From: Cryptomeria japonica
Taxonomy: Eukaryota > Streptophyta > Pinopsida > Cupressales > Cupressaceae
Assembly: GCF_030272615.1 (NCBI RefSeq)
Contig: NC_081406.1
Location: forward strand, 165,339,521 to 165,399,520
DNA length: 60,000 nucleotides
Direction of reading: 5' to 3'
Positions 49,593 through 60,000 of the stretch are shown here, one piece after another (positions within the stretch are counted from its first letter, which is position 1; every line of letters starts with the position of its first letter). The notes under the pieces are model-generated. The model saw only the letters and a list, made by a program, of their open reading frames with translations, ran no database searches and was not told where the DNA came from. Made by a program: the position numbers and the translations under genes.

Positions 49593-52500
49593 TTTCTCTC
49601 TGAGATATTCAAAAGTTTCCTTAGGCAAAGGCTTTGTAAAAATATCTGCAATCTGCTCTTTAGTATTCACATAAACCAATTTCACTTCTTTTTCTTCAAC
49701 ATTCTCTTTTAGAAAATTGAATTTGATAGAAACATGTTTAGTCTTAGAGTGAAATACCAGGTTCTTTGATATATCAATTGCTGTCGTATTATCACAGTAA
49801 ATAGTTATAGGTTCCTTGCATTTTACCTTTATGTCCTTCAACATTTGTTTGATCCATAACACATGTGTATAGTTAGTTGTCGTTGCAACATATTCTGATT
49901 CTATTGTTGATAGACTTGTATCGCTCTATTTCTTGCTCAACCATGAAATTAGTCTGCTACCAAGAAAAAATGTTCCATCGGTGATGCTTTTCCTGTCATC
50001 TACATCTCCTTCCCAATTAGCATTTGTGTATGCACATTATTCAAAATTTTCATCTCTAGGAGACCATAAACCAAGATTTGTAGTGCTTTGTAGGTACCGG
50101 AAAATCCTTTTCACTACTGATTCATGATTTTCTTTAAGATTACTCTAAAATCTTGAAACAATACATACTGCATTCATAATATCAGGTCTTGTTTGTGTCA
50201 AATACAGTAAACCTCCTATCATAGACTTGTATCTAGTCAGATTGATAGGTGTTGATTCATCCTTCAAAGACAATTTATCAATTGTATTCATAGGTGTGCT
50301 TACCGGTTTACAATTTTCCATGCCAAATTTCTTTAGTAATTCCTTCAAGTACTTAGATTGACATAGGAATATACCTTTATTAGTCTATGAAATCTACAAT
50401 CCTAAAAAGAATTTTATCTCTCCAATCATAGACATTTCAAATTCTTGCTGCATTTTGTTAGAAAAGTCTTTACACAATCCATCTTCTCCTCCAAAGATTA
50501 TATCATCAACAAAAAATTCAATAACCAAGATGCCATCATTAGTCACTTTGTAGTATAGATTGTTATCAGCATTACCTTTAGTGTATCCAAGCTTCAAAAG
50601 ATATTTGTCCAATATAGCATACCAAGCTCTAGGAGCTTGTTTCAATCCATATAAAGCTTTCCTTAACCTGCAAACCATGTCTTTGTTACCTGTCAAAGAA
50701 AATCCATCAGGTTGTTCAATATAAACTCCTTCAAGATCTCCATTTAGAAATGCACATTTAACATCCATTTGATATACTTTGTAGTTCTTGTGTGCTGCAA
50801 AAGCCAATAAAAGTCTGACTGCCTCAATTCTAGCTACCGGTGCAAAGGTTTCATTGTAATCAATTCCTTCTTTCTGTGAATATCCCTTACACACTAATCT
50901 TGTTTTGTTTCTTATTACCTTACCATCTTCATTAAGTTTATTTCTGAAAACCCATTTAGTTCCAATTACATTTTTGTCTTTAGGTTGGGGAACTAATGAC
51001 CAAGTGTTATTCCTTTCAATTTGTTCCAATTCATCTTCCATAGCTTTAATCCAATATTTATCTTCACATGCCTCATTAATTGATGTAGGTTCAATTTGAG
51101 AAATAAGACATACCTCTTCATTTTCCAATCTTCCTCGAGTGATAACTCCTTGAAATTTGTTTCCAATTATCTGATCTTCAGAATGATTCAGTCTTACATA
51201 CTGGGGTATTTTTACTTGTTGTTGTTCTTCAGTAACTATTGAATCTCCAAATGATGCCGGTGTAACTGGATCACCATTTTGTACTAGTGTATTCATAGTA
51301 AGTTCATTTGTGATTATCTCTATTGCCGATTCAGAGTCTGTGTACCTTGAATTTCCTCTAAATTGTTCATCAATCCTCACATTTGCATTCTCAACAATTT
51401 TCTGCAATCTCTTGTTAAAACATCTATATGCCTTACTCTTAGATGAATAACCAAGAAATATTCCTTCATCACTTCTAGGATCAAATTTGCCAATATATTC
51501 ATCTCTTTTAATATAGCATTTCCTTCCAAATATTCTGAAATATTTAAGAGTAGGAGTATTACCAAACCATAGTTCATGAGGGGTCTTACCAATTTTACCT
51601 CTGATGTGAACTCTGTTGAATGTATAAAATGTTGTATTGACTGCTTCTCTCTAGTATATATGAGGTAGATTTGCTTCTGATATCATACTTCTGGCACCAT
51701 CCAAGATAGTTCTATTTTTCCTTTCCACAACTCCATTCTGCTGGGGTGTTCGGGGTGCTAATAACTGTCTTCTGATCCCATTCACTTCACATAATGTATT
51801 AAATTCCTTAGATGTGAATTCACCTCCTTGATCTAATCTCAAACATTTGATTTTCTTGCCGGTTTCATTTTCTACCATCACCTTGAATAGTTTGAATTTC
51901 CCAAATGCTTCAGATTTTTCCCTGAGAAAGGTAACCCAACACATTCTAGAATAGTCATCAATGATTAGCATAAAATACCTATCTCCTTGTATACTTCTAG
52001 TTCTTGCTAGACCACATAAATCAGTATGAATTAAATCAAGAACATAGCTAGACTTCTCTGGAATACTCTTGAAATTTGCTCCAACTTGCTTTCCAAATTG
52101 AAATTCCTTACATATCGGATTGTGAGGTTTAACAATCTTAGGTAAATCTCTTACTACCTTAGTTGTACTGATTTTCACAATGCAATCAAAATTTACATGA
52201 CAAAGTCTCTTATGCCATAACCAACTTTCATCAATATGAGCAATCAAACATGATTTCTCATTGTTGTTCAAATGAAAGATATTACCTCTAGTCTGATTAC
52301 CAGTTGCAATTTCCAAACCAATTTTGTTAAAGATTTTGCATTTACCATTCTTGAATTGTAACTGAAATCCTTTCTCAACTAATTGACCAACACTCAAAAG
52401 ATTATGCTTCAAACCTTCAACATAGTAAACATTATTAGTACTGTGTTTACCAGCAAAAGATATGGTTCCTTTTCCTTTGATCAAACAAGCTTTATCATCT

Positions 52501-53216
52501 CCAAATCTTACTAGACCTCCATTGTATTCTTGAAAGGTTAAGAATTTACTCTTATCACTAGTCATGTGATGTGAACATCCTGAATCAATAATCCATTCAT
52601 CCTTACCTTCAACTTTAGCTGTCAGGACCTGCTCTACCAATTGAACAATAGGTGTTGGTTGATCTTCTATTATAGCAACAAAAGCCCATCCATTGTCTAT
52701 CTGATCCTCATCAGAATCATCAGTAACTCCTTCATCAGCATAATAACAAGATTTGTCTCTATTCTTCTTAAACTTGTATTTCTGATAGTCAAGGTTAGGC
52801 TTATATGTTCTTTTAGCTTCTTCTCTTAATCTTACATGTCTATCAGGACATCTAGAAGCCATATGACCAATCGTATCGCAGTTAAAACATTTAAAGGCTT
52901 CTTTACCGTCATACTTACTTCCAATTGGACCTTTAGGCATTTTCCTTACAAATAGTGCTTCAAGTTCTTCAACTTCTTCATTTTCTCTCTTGCTTTCTTC
53001 AAGTTCTCTTGCATAGAAGGCTTTCCAATAAGATTTATCAAACAATGATGATGATGGTGCAGATGATGATGATGCCATGAAAGCTAGATCTATGTTAATA
53101 GTAGTAACAGGACAAAATTCCTCAGGCTCAAAAGCTGAAATTTTTCCAACCAAATTGTCTCTAGATACTGATGCATTAGGCACTGTTCTTAATTTATTTA
53201 TAGCAATAACTTTCAT
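49593..53216 (-). pseudogene. Element D pol: gag C-terminus, protease, integrase, reverse transcriptase, RNase H
   Basis: A single frame runs through the whole region, broken only by stops at about 51650, 50390, 50143, 50040 and 49930. The first part is the Gag C-terminus with the zinc knuckle CFNCDTIGHMASRC (52848-52889). Protease has WIIDSGCSHHMTS (about 52560-52600). Integrase has WLWHKRLCH, but the second Cys pair reads ICKEFQ, with Phe for Cys; the core shows DLIHTDLCG, IDDYSRMCW and QQNGVVERKNRT. Reverse transcriptase has [24 protein letters not shown] and [10 protein letters not shown] (50493-50522). RNase H has YTNANWEGD (Asp to Asn in the usual TDAN), YCDNTTAID and TKHVSIKFNFL. The stops make it inactive, but the lack of shifts shows limited decay. 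Confidence 0.93.
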
Positions 53217-53683
53217 TTTATATCATCTTCACTTAAGGTTCATCCACAACATTGTATACCCAAAACAATTTCATTTACTTTTTCCATAAAAGCAAAAATT
53301 CTTTCTTCTTCTTCCATTTTTAGAATTTCATATCTGACCTAGAAGCATTCAAGTTTCACAATTTAGACTACGAAATCTCCTTCATTCAATGTTTCCAGTT
53401 TGTCCCAAATAGGTTTAGCAGTAGATTTGTCTAACAATCCCATGACTTGTTGATCTGATAATGCGCTCAAAAGTGCTTCTCTTTCTTTGCAATCATTTTC
53501 CTCATATTTAGCCAAGTTAGGTGGAGTAGGTTGACCTTGACTAGGAGCAGTATAGCCATTCTTTGTAACATCCCATATGTCCTTTCCAATACAATTCAAT
53601 TGTGTCTCCATCTTGATCTTCCATATGCCATAGTTAGTTCCATCTAGTTTTGGATTGTCCTTCCTAAAATTGTTAGAAGACAT
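53217..53683 (-). pseudogene. Element D gag N-terminal part
   Basis: ATG at 53683 begins the copia Gag with KLDGTNYGIWKIKMETQL and IGKDIWDV, followed by REALLSALSDQQVMGLLDKS and AKPIWDKLETLNEGD. A frameshift between 53360 and 53220 separates it from the frame that carries the zinc knuckle and pol. Confidence 0.88.
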
Positions 53684-53724
53684 TGGATCTCCTCAAGTTA
53701 TTAAACTTCTGCAAAATAGGACTA

Positions 53725-53739
53725 GGCTTTGATACCAAT
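53725..53739 (-). promoter_or_regulatory. Primer binding site of element D
   Basis: The minus strand reads ATTGGTATCAAAGCC directly after the 5' LTR; the usual initiator tRNA-Met site differs at one base. Confidence 0.85.
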
Positions 53740-54797
53740 TGTTAGGTCCCAGAGACAACTGAGAGGGGGGGATGAATCAGTTGTCCAATAAATTCAACCA
53801 AAATTAACTTAACCAAAACTTAATGCTTAATACCGGTAAACCAAAATTTATGCCGGTAGATAGTTTTATCAGTTAATTGTAGTACCGGTAAAGATTAATG
53901 CATGAAACAGAAAGACAATAACATCCACTACACATAACACAAATATTTGTACTTGGAAACCCTATAAGGGGAAAAACCATGGTGGGAAGCCTTACCCACA
54001 ATCAAATGATACTACTGCAGATAGTATGTGTGTACAATATGGATTCTGCACATGCAGAATGGCCAGCTGCCTAGAGCTCACTGCTCAATCACAAAATGAG
54101 AGTCACACTGACTACAATTGGATGGTTAAATCCAATGATAATGTACTGCATAAAAAGCATCTTCATATGCTAGATTCAGTACCAGTTTAGTTTTGATTGC
54201 CTTCACAAAAACCTTCCTTCAACCTTCAAATGATGTATGTGTGTATAGCTCTGCTTATTTTTGCATATACCTTATTACAATTCCTTTTCCCAATCCCATA
54301 TCAATCTCACAAATGAGATCTTACATTTATACCATAACCTAAGACCAATTGAATAGGTCGGCTCACTAAATTACAATAAAATCAATTACAAATAAATCAA
54401 TATCCGATGCATGATGTCAGCTCAAATGCATTTACAATAATAATAAATCATCTCCATAATGTGTCGTTTTGATCTGGAATAGATATGCCTACCGGTGCAT
54501 ATCCTGGACCTATTTTTTGGTAACAACAAATATGCAAACCTAAATAAACAAATAACCAAATCACAAAAACCAAGTGATTGAATAATTTATTCGACATAAC
54601 CAAGTAGTCTCCAAGTCATTCCAAGTGTTGTTGAACAATATAATATGCCAATGAACCAAATACTAGTGACTGTTCATAAGTCTCTGACTTGCCGGTGAAC
54701 ATAAACAGAAATCTCCAAGTGCTGATAAGTGTTGACAAGTGATGACAGGTATTGATATCAATGAAAAAACCATATCAACATATCCAAAATACCAATA
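53740..54797 (-). repeat. 5' LTR of element D
   Basis: About 1058 bp, ends GGGACCTAACA next to the primer site. Its outer end is TATTGG where the partner LTR has TGTTGG, a single change in the terminal dinucleotide. Confidence 0.9.
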
Positions 54798-54802
54798 TGG
54801 TA

Positions 54803-54966
54803 TTGGGAATGATGAGGCAATGTTAGTCCAGTACTTATTGAGAGGTATAAATGACCGCATCAGTGGAGGAGTAAGAGTCTTTGAGCCTGTTTCAATAGAG
54901 ATAGTCATGGCGAAAGCCACGCTAGTAGAGAAGAATCTTGGCCGTTCTCATGGTGTGTGTCTGTAG
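54803..54966 (+). pseudogene. Element F gag, part 2
   Basis: Gag resumes with GNDEAMLVQYLLRGINDRIS and VFEPVSIEIVMAKATLVEKN. It stops at 54966, right where a zinc knuckle would be expected. The next recognisable sequence is already the later half of the protease, so the knuckle and the protease active site appear to be deleted. Confidence 0.82.
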
Positions 54967-54969
54967 ATT

Positions 54970-57900
54970 CCATCATTCCCAGTTGTGAGTTGGACCTAGG
55001 ACCCTTTGTTACTTTAGCTGACCTGCAAGTCATTCCTTTGGGGTCTTATGGAGTTGTGTTGCGGATGGATTGGTTATCATCTCATAGTGCTTGTGTAGAC
55101 TATCATCAGAAGGTGGTGGAGTGTTTAGATGATCATGGCAGGAAAGTGGGGATCGTTGGGGTTCACAGATCGATATCCTTACGTATGATTTCCGCTATGC
55201 AACTTAAGTGGTGTATGCGTCGAGGGTGTCAGCTTTTTGCAGTTGCTCTTGAGGATGTGGATGAGGAAGATAGTTGAGAAATTGCTCTTGATGGTCACTT
55301 TATTCTTCAAGAATATGTTGATGTGTTTCCTTTGGATATTCTTGATATGCCCCCGAAGTGGGACATAGACTTTCACATTGACTTGGTTTCTGGTGCGGAA
55401 CCTATTTCGAGACCACCATATCGGATGACTACTCTAGAGTTGAGTGAGTTGAAGCTGTAGATGGAAGAATTGATAGCCAAGGGGGTTCATTCGTCCTAGT
55501 ATTTCTCCTTGGAGTGTGCTAGTTATCTTCGTTAAGAAGAAGGATGGTTCTCTTCAGTTATGACTTGATTATCGACAGTTGAATAAGGTAACCATCAGGA
55601 ATCGATATCTATTACCTCGAATAGATGATCTTTTTTATCAGGTAAAGGGAGCCAAGGTGTTCTCTAAGATTGATTTGAAATATGGGTATCATCAGTTGCA
55701 CATTCATGATGCAAATATTCATAGAATGGCTTTTCACACCCGTTATGGTCACTATGAGTTCACAGTGGTAACATTTGGGATGACGAACACGCCTTTTGTT
55801 TTCATGAGCCTCATGAATGGGGTTTTCCACACCTACCTTGATCATTTTGTCCTTGTGTTCTTGGATGAAATTTTGATTTATTCTAGATCTATGAAAGAGC
55901 ATGATAGCCACTTGCGATAGGTATTGCAGTGCTTGAGGGAGAATCAGCTTTATGCCAACTTGGCGAAGTGTGATTTCTTCTAGTCAAAGGTGAACTATCT
56001 TGGTCATGTAGTTTCGGGAGAAGGTGTATCCGTGGATCCTTCAAAGATCCAAGCCATTGTAGATTGGCCAGCACCGACCAATTTTTCTGAGGTTTGGAGT
56101 TTTATGGTTTTGGTTGGATATTACCATCGCTTTGTTTAGTGTTTCCCAGATAGGTCACGAGATCACTTCTCTTCAGAGGAAAGCAAAAAAGTTTGTTTGG
56201 TCAAAGTAGTGCAAGTCATCTTTTCGTACCTTGAAGGAACTCCTTATTAGTGCTCCGATTTTGGCATTTCTTGATCCATCCAGAGATTTTATGGTTTGCA
56301 CAGATGCCTCTTTAGAAGGTATAGGAGCAGTGCTCATACAGGATGGTTGTGTGGTAGCCTATGAGTCTCTCAAACTCAAGGACCATGAGCTTAACTATCC
56401 AGTTCATGACTTAGAGTTTGCAGTTGTAGTTCATGGTTTTGTTAGGTGGTGACATTTTCTGTTGGGGCATTGGTTTGAGCTACACAGTGATCACCATAGT
56501 TTGTAGTGTATTTTCATGCAGCTGAACTTGAATGCTCGACAGCAAAGATGGATGGAATTCCTCTATGAGTATGATTTTGAGGTTCGATATATTCAGGGGA
56601 AAGAGAATGTAGTGGCAGATGCTTTGAGTCGTAGGTGACATGAGGTTGTAGGATTGTCCCTTAGGGTGGACTTGAGAGATAGAATTCTTGGGATTCTTCC
56701 TCATGACACCTGGTATCAGGATGTTAGAGCCATGACGGAGACCGAAAGGCCATTAGAGGGTAGATATTCTGGATATAACCTTGAGGTAGATGGTTGTCTT
56801 CGACATCTTGGATGGATCTATGTACCTCCTTTGGATAGACTTCGTATTTTGATCATGACTAAGGTCCATCATCCATATTATTCAGCACACCCTGGTGTCA
56901 AGAAGATGTGCGCCGATCTTAGAAAGATATATCATTGGGCTGGTATGAAACATGACATTGCTGATTTTGTGTCAAAGTGTTTAGAATGTTAGTGGATAAA
57001 AGGGGAGCATCAGCACCCTATAGGGCTATTACAGCCTAATTTGATATTGGATTTGAAATGGGATATCATTTCCATGGATTTCATAGTGGGGTTGCCTGTT
57101 TCTTCACGTCATCATGATGCCATCCTGGTCATTGTTGATAGATTGATCAAAGTTGCTCATTTTGTTCCTATTTGATCTTTCTATATAGTAGTAGTGGTGG
57201 CATGAGTTTTCTTGGAGGATGTGGTGAGGTTGCATGGGATTCCTAGGCGGATCATTTCAGATAGAGATCTTGTCTTTACTTCAGCATTGTGGACCTCACT
57301 TCAGCATGCTTTGGGAACCTAGTTGAACTTCAATTCAACTTATCACCCAGAGACTGATGGTCAAACCGAGCATGTGAATCAAGTCTTGGAGGACATGCTT
57401 TGCATGTATGTTATGGACCAGCAGTCATGCTAGGAGGAATATATATGTCTTGTGGAGTTTTCTTATAACAATGGATATCATAGTTCCATAGGCATGTCTC
57501 TCTTCCAGGCATTGTATGGTCATCCTTGTCATACTCCTTTGAGTTGGGATCGGTTAGAGGATAGGGTGCATTTAGGACTAGATATGCTTCAAGAGATGGA
57601 GTAGTAGGTTGAGCAGATTCATGGGCATTTGGTAGCTGCTCAGGATAGGTAGAAGAAGTATGTCGATGCTCATAGAGTGGATCATCAGTTTTCTGTAGGC
57701 GACCATGTGTTCTTGAGAGTGCATCTACGAAAGATTCTGACCCGTTATGGAAAGGGGCTTAAGTTGGCACCTCGTTTTGTTGGCCCTTTTGAGATCCTTG
57801 AGATGATAGGACCTATTGCCTACCATCTTGCCTTGCCGCCAAGCCTATCCTGCATCCACATGTTTTTCATGTTTATGTTCTTAGACCTTATCATCCTGAT

Positions 57901-58107
57901 GTGACCCATGTTCTTGATTGCAACGCTTTGCAGGTCGAGGATGAACAACTTTCCATGGAGCTTGTGCGAACTCTTTAGCATCAAGATTTGACCCTCATGG
58001 GTCATACCATCGACCAGGTAAGGGTCCTATGGGACCCAAATGATGAGACCTCGGCGACATGGGAGGATGCAACAGAGATGAGAGAGATTTATTTTTATCT
58101 ATTTTAG
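54970..58107 (+). pseudogene. Element F pol: protease remnant, RT, RNase H, integrase, chromodomain-like end
   Basis: The protease remnant (54985-55080) has LADLQVIPLGSY and DWLSSH but no DTG active site. Reverse transcriptase (55380-55990) has [41 protein letters not shown] and [10 protein letters not shown]; the catalytic box, usually FLDD, reads FLDE (55858-55869). RNase H (56231-56640) has CTDASLEGIGAVL and, out of frame, an ADALSR end. Integrase has an H2C2 finger (about 56870-56990; HHPYYSAHPG to CLEC) and the DDE core: ISMDFIVGLP (about 57068), IISDRDLVF (57258), YHPETDGQTEHVNQ (57340). The C-terminus has GPFEILE, the VFHVYVLR block and a chromodomain-like VLWDPNDETSATWE (58029-58070). 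Many stops and shifts. Chromovirus assignment is inference. Confidence 0.85.
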
Positions 58108-58127
58108 GATTCCAAGATTAAGCCTAG

Positions 58128-58143
58128 TTTTGGGGGGGGAGAA
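58128..58143 (+). promoter_or_regulatory. Polypurine tract of element F
   Basis: The sequence tttgggggggagaa directly precedes the LTR start tgtagtgcccc at 58144. Confidence 0.88.
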
Positions 58144-59000
58144 TGTAGTGCCCCTTTCTTGATGAGACTTTTAGACTCATGTTTGACTTTTGTTGGCTTT
58201 TTCAGTGGATATATTATTGTGATATTTTACTTAGACATTATGCAGTATGGTGTTATGCTTTAATTTGATTAGTAGTATATGTTTTTCATTCAGTATTTCC
58301 TTATTGATGTTAAATTTTATTTTATTGGATTACTGTCATGGACTGACATATTTACTTTATACGTGCAATGAGTTATATTCATGTTTCATGTTTGTAAGTG
58401 TATGGGGTGTGAGGGGATGATTTTCCTTCACTCACTCTGATGAGACAAGGAACATAATGATTCTCCTTCATCGATGTGTGTGTCGTTTCTTTTATATGTC
58501 TACATGTACGTGTAGTTCTTTGATGCAAGGCATTGCAGGTACAAGTACTGGGCAAGTACGGGGTATCGACTCCACCTGGTTTCACAGGTCTGAGCGTACC
58601 TTATTTGTCTAATGGGAGTGGTGGAGATAGTTGTTAGACCCTAAAATTGACCTACAGTTACACTCCTATGAGTGTCATTAGTCGGTCGTCAATTCCCGTT
58701 TGATCGGTATCCAAGCCTTGGATCTTTGGTATTTTCATTTTGTGATTCATCATGTGGTTATTTCTCATTTTGCGTGCTTCTAGTTAGTAAGAAAAGTTAG
58801 TTTGAGTGAATAGTGTTATTTCATATTGGTCTATTTAAATTACTTTAAGGCAGTTGTTATTGTTTCATTTGGTATTTGGATGAGTTATTTTTAAGCCAAT
58901 GGCCTTTTAGTGGGTGCTTTTGCCCGCAAAAGTGTAAGACAATCTAGCCAAATAATTTCCGATGACCGGTCATTTTTCTTGGCAAACATTTAGGTGGATT
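58144..59000 (+). repeat. 3' LTR of element F, right end undetermined
   Basis: Begins TGTAGTGCCCC. It is non-coding and AT-rich, with a conserved-looking block ctccacctggtttcacaggtc near 58570. No CA-ending terminus or target duplication was identified before the PPR fragment, so the LTR may be truncated or extend beyond 59000. Confidence 0.65.
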
Positions 59001-59219
59001 TTAATTGCTTTCTTTGAAAATCATGCCCATATTGTGGCTAGTTCTCCGTCGGTTATCTGCACTCCACATTTTTATCGGCGAAGATGCTTGACATAGCTAA
59101 GCTTCCGGTGGATTTAGCTGCCTTGCAAAAGGTCGTGCAATACATCATGTGAAGTCTTTGATAATGTAAACATGCATCTGGTTGCTTCTTAAGTCGGAAT
59201 GCTACCTAGAAATTTGTGA

Positions 59220-60000
59220 ATGTTGTGGGTAGCAGCGAAAGCTTGTAGAGTTGAAGTCCGTTCATTGTGGTTTCATATAACAAATGATCGCATCCATAAT
59301 GAAATCCCCTGCCAGAGCCGCCCATGGATGGCAACTCCATTATCCTTGAGTATGGTCTCTCCAACCATTGTCGCCGCCCTCCATTTTCCTAGTCGCTTCC
59401 ATGTGCCTGTAAGCAGCAAAGATCAAAGGTTATGCACAAAATGGATTGGTTGGAAAGGTGGTAGAGACTTTCAAGGAAACGCAATTGGTAGGGTAAAGCC
59501 AAATTCCACAACCAAAATGGGAGCTTTGGAACAGGGTATGGATATGCATCAAAGAAAAACAGAAGGAGGGCTTTTGTCAGATATTATAGTTGGGAATGCT
59601 CTGGTAGACATGTCTGCAAAATATGGAATCATCAACAAGGCACGCAAACTGTTTGACAAAATGCCTTAAAGAAATGTGGTCTCGTGGAATGCCATGATCG
59701 CATGATATGCACATTATGGATTCGTTGAAAAGACTTTAGAAACTTTGAAGAAAATGCAATTGGCAAGGGTAAATACGAATTGGAAGGGGATTTCTTTCGA
59801 TAGATCTGCAATTTATAGAATATATGCTTTGCTTCACAATAAAGTTAGAAATCGTGCATTGACAAGCAAAGGGTGTGGTAGAGGCAAGGGCATAGCTAGA
59901 TTTATCCCATTTCTGGGTGCATACAGGTGCAAAAGCAATCATCATTATTGGACTCCCGCAAAGTTTGTTCACAAATTAATACAAGAGAGGTATTATCAAG
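59220..60000 (+). pseudogene. Pentatricopeptide-repeat (PPR) gene fragment, broken
   Basis: PPR proteins bind organellar RNA in plants. The clearest part (59500-59760) reads VKPNSTT, KMGALEQGMDMHQ, DIIVGNALVDMSAKYG, ARKLFDKMP, a TAA, NVVSWNAMIA, a TGA, then YAHYGFVEKTLETLKKMQL: consecutive repeats of the P/L/S type. Just upstream (59460-59495) a further motif end is readable only in another frame. The usual spacer between VKPNSTT and the next repeat is shortened. Upstream of 59450 and downstream of 59780 no PPR motif is seen; the sequence runs off the window. Two stops, a shift and an internal deletion make it a pseudogene. It is the only non-transposon gene remnant found. Confidence 0.82.

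Larger units (their letters stand above)
48517..54797 (-). mobile_element. Element D: complete Ty1/copia retrotransposon nested in gypsy F
   Basis: 6281 bp with LTRs at 53740-54797 and 48517-49565, a tRNA-Met-type primer site, gag, pol in copia order and a polypurine tract. A perfect 5-bp tggta duplication flanks it. LTRs differ by roughly 6% over 480 bases by eye. Pol stays in one frame from 53216 to 49600 with only scattered stops. It is the best preserved element in the window and a close relative of element E. Confidence 0.93.
47918..59000 (+). mobile_element. Element F: Ty3/gypsy retrotransposon, split by element D
   Basis: Gag begins at 47922, is interrupted at 48516 by copia element D, and resumes at 54798-54803 after the duplicated tggta. 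Pol follows to 58107, then a G-rich polypurine tract and a 3' LTR starting TGTAGTGCCCC at 58144. Domain order (RT, RNase H, integrase) is that of Ty3/gypsy. A chromodomain-like C-terminus (VLWDPNDETSATWEDA) suggests a chromovirus. The 5' LTR and primer site are missing, replaced by element E. The right end of the 3' LTR is not determined. Confidence 0.8.

Overview
This window looks like repeat-rich nuclear DNA of a land plant. The evidence is plant-type LINEs with a C-terminal RNase H, Ty1/copia and Ty3/gypsy elements with plant-type primer binding sites, and a pentatricopeptide-repeat (PPR) gene remnant at the right end. The density and nesting of decayed LTR elements would suit a large genome such as a gymnosperm's, but nothing here fixes the species. 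No intact cellular gene was found, and almost every coding region is a broken transposable-element gene.

Layout, left to right. (1) 1-7280, minus strand: two decayed, related gag-type elements, A (1-3010) and B (3880-7280), sharing a diverged 1.5-kb segment. (2) 7281-9756: AT-rich, no gene. (3) 9762-22010, minus strand: element C, a complete non-autonomous LTR retrotransposon with 1137-bp LTRs, a tRNA-Met-type primer site, a polypurine tract and a 5-bp target duplication. It carries a gag with five tandem CCHC knuckles and a long second reading frame of unknown function, and no protease, integrase or reverse transcriptase. Its left LTR is split by K, a 4301-bp insertion that looks like a solo gypsy-type LTR with its own 5-bp target duplication. 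(4) 24640-27617, plus strand: LINE I, truncated inside the reverse transcriptase. (5) 29975-38895, plus strand: LINE J, a long LINE bounded by a perfect 18-bp target duplication, with ORF1, ORF2 (endonuclease, reverse transcriptase, zinc-binding region, RNase H), a long 3' region holding a (CA)n(AT)n array, and an extra small unidentified reading frame. (6) 41512-47917, minus strand: copia element E, whose two LTR-like ends do not match. (7) 47918-59000, plus strand: gypsy element F, interrupted inside gag by a full copia element D (48517-54797, minus strand) with a perfect 5-bp target duplication. (8) 59220-60000: a broken PPR gene fragment.

The most unusual content is the gag-plus-second-ORF lineage (A, B, C). 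Order and local sequence of the second ORF are recognisably conserved between copies that have otherwise diverged strongly, although none shows a polymerase. These elements would have to be mobilised by enzymes from other elements; copia is the natural guess from the primer site and 5-bp target duplication. The inferred order of events is: F inserted before D, C inserted before K, and LTR divergence of roughly 5-6% by eye in both C and D.
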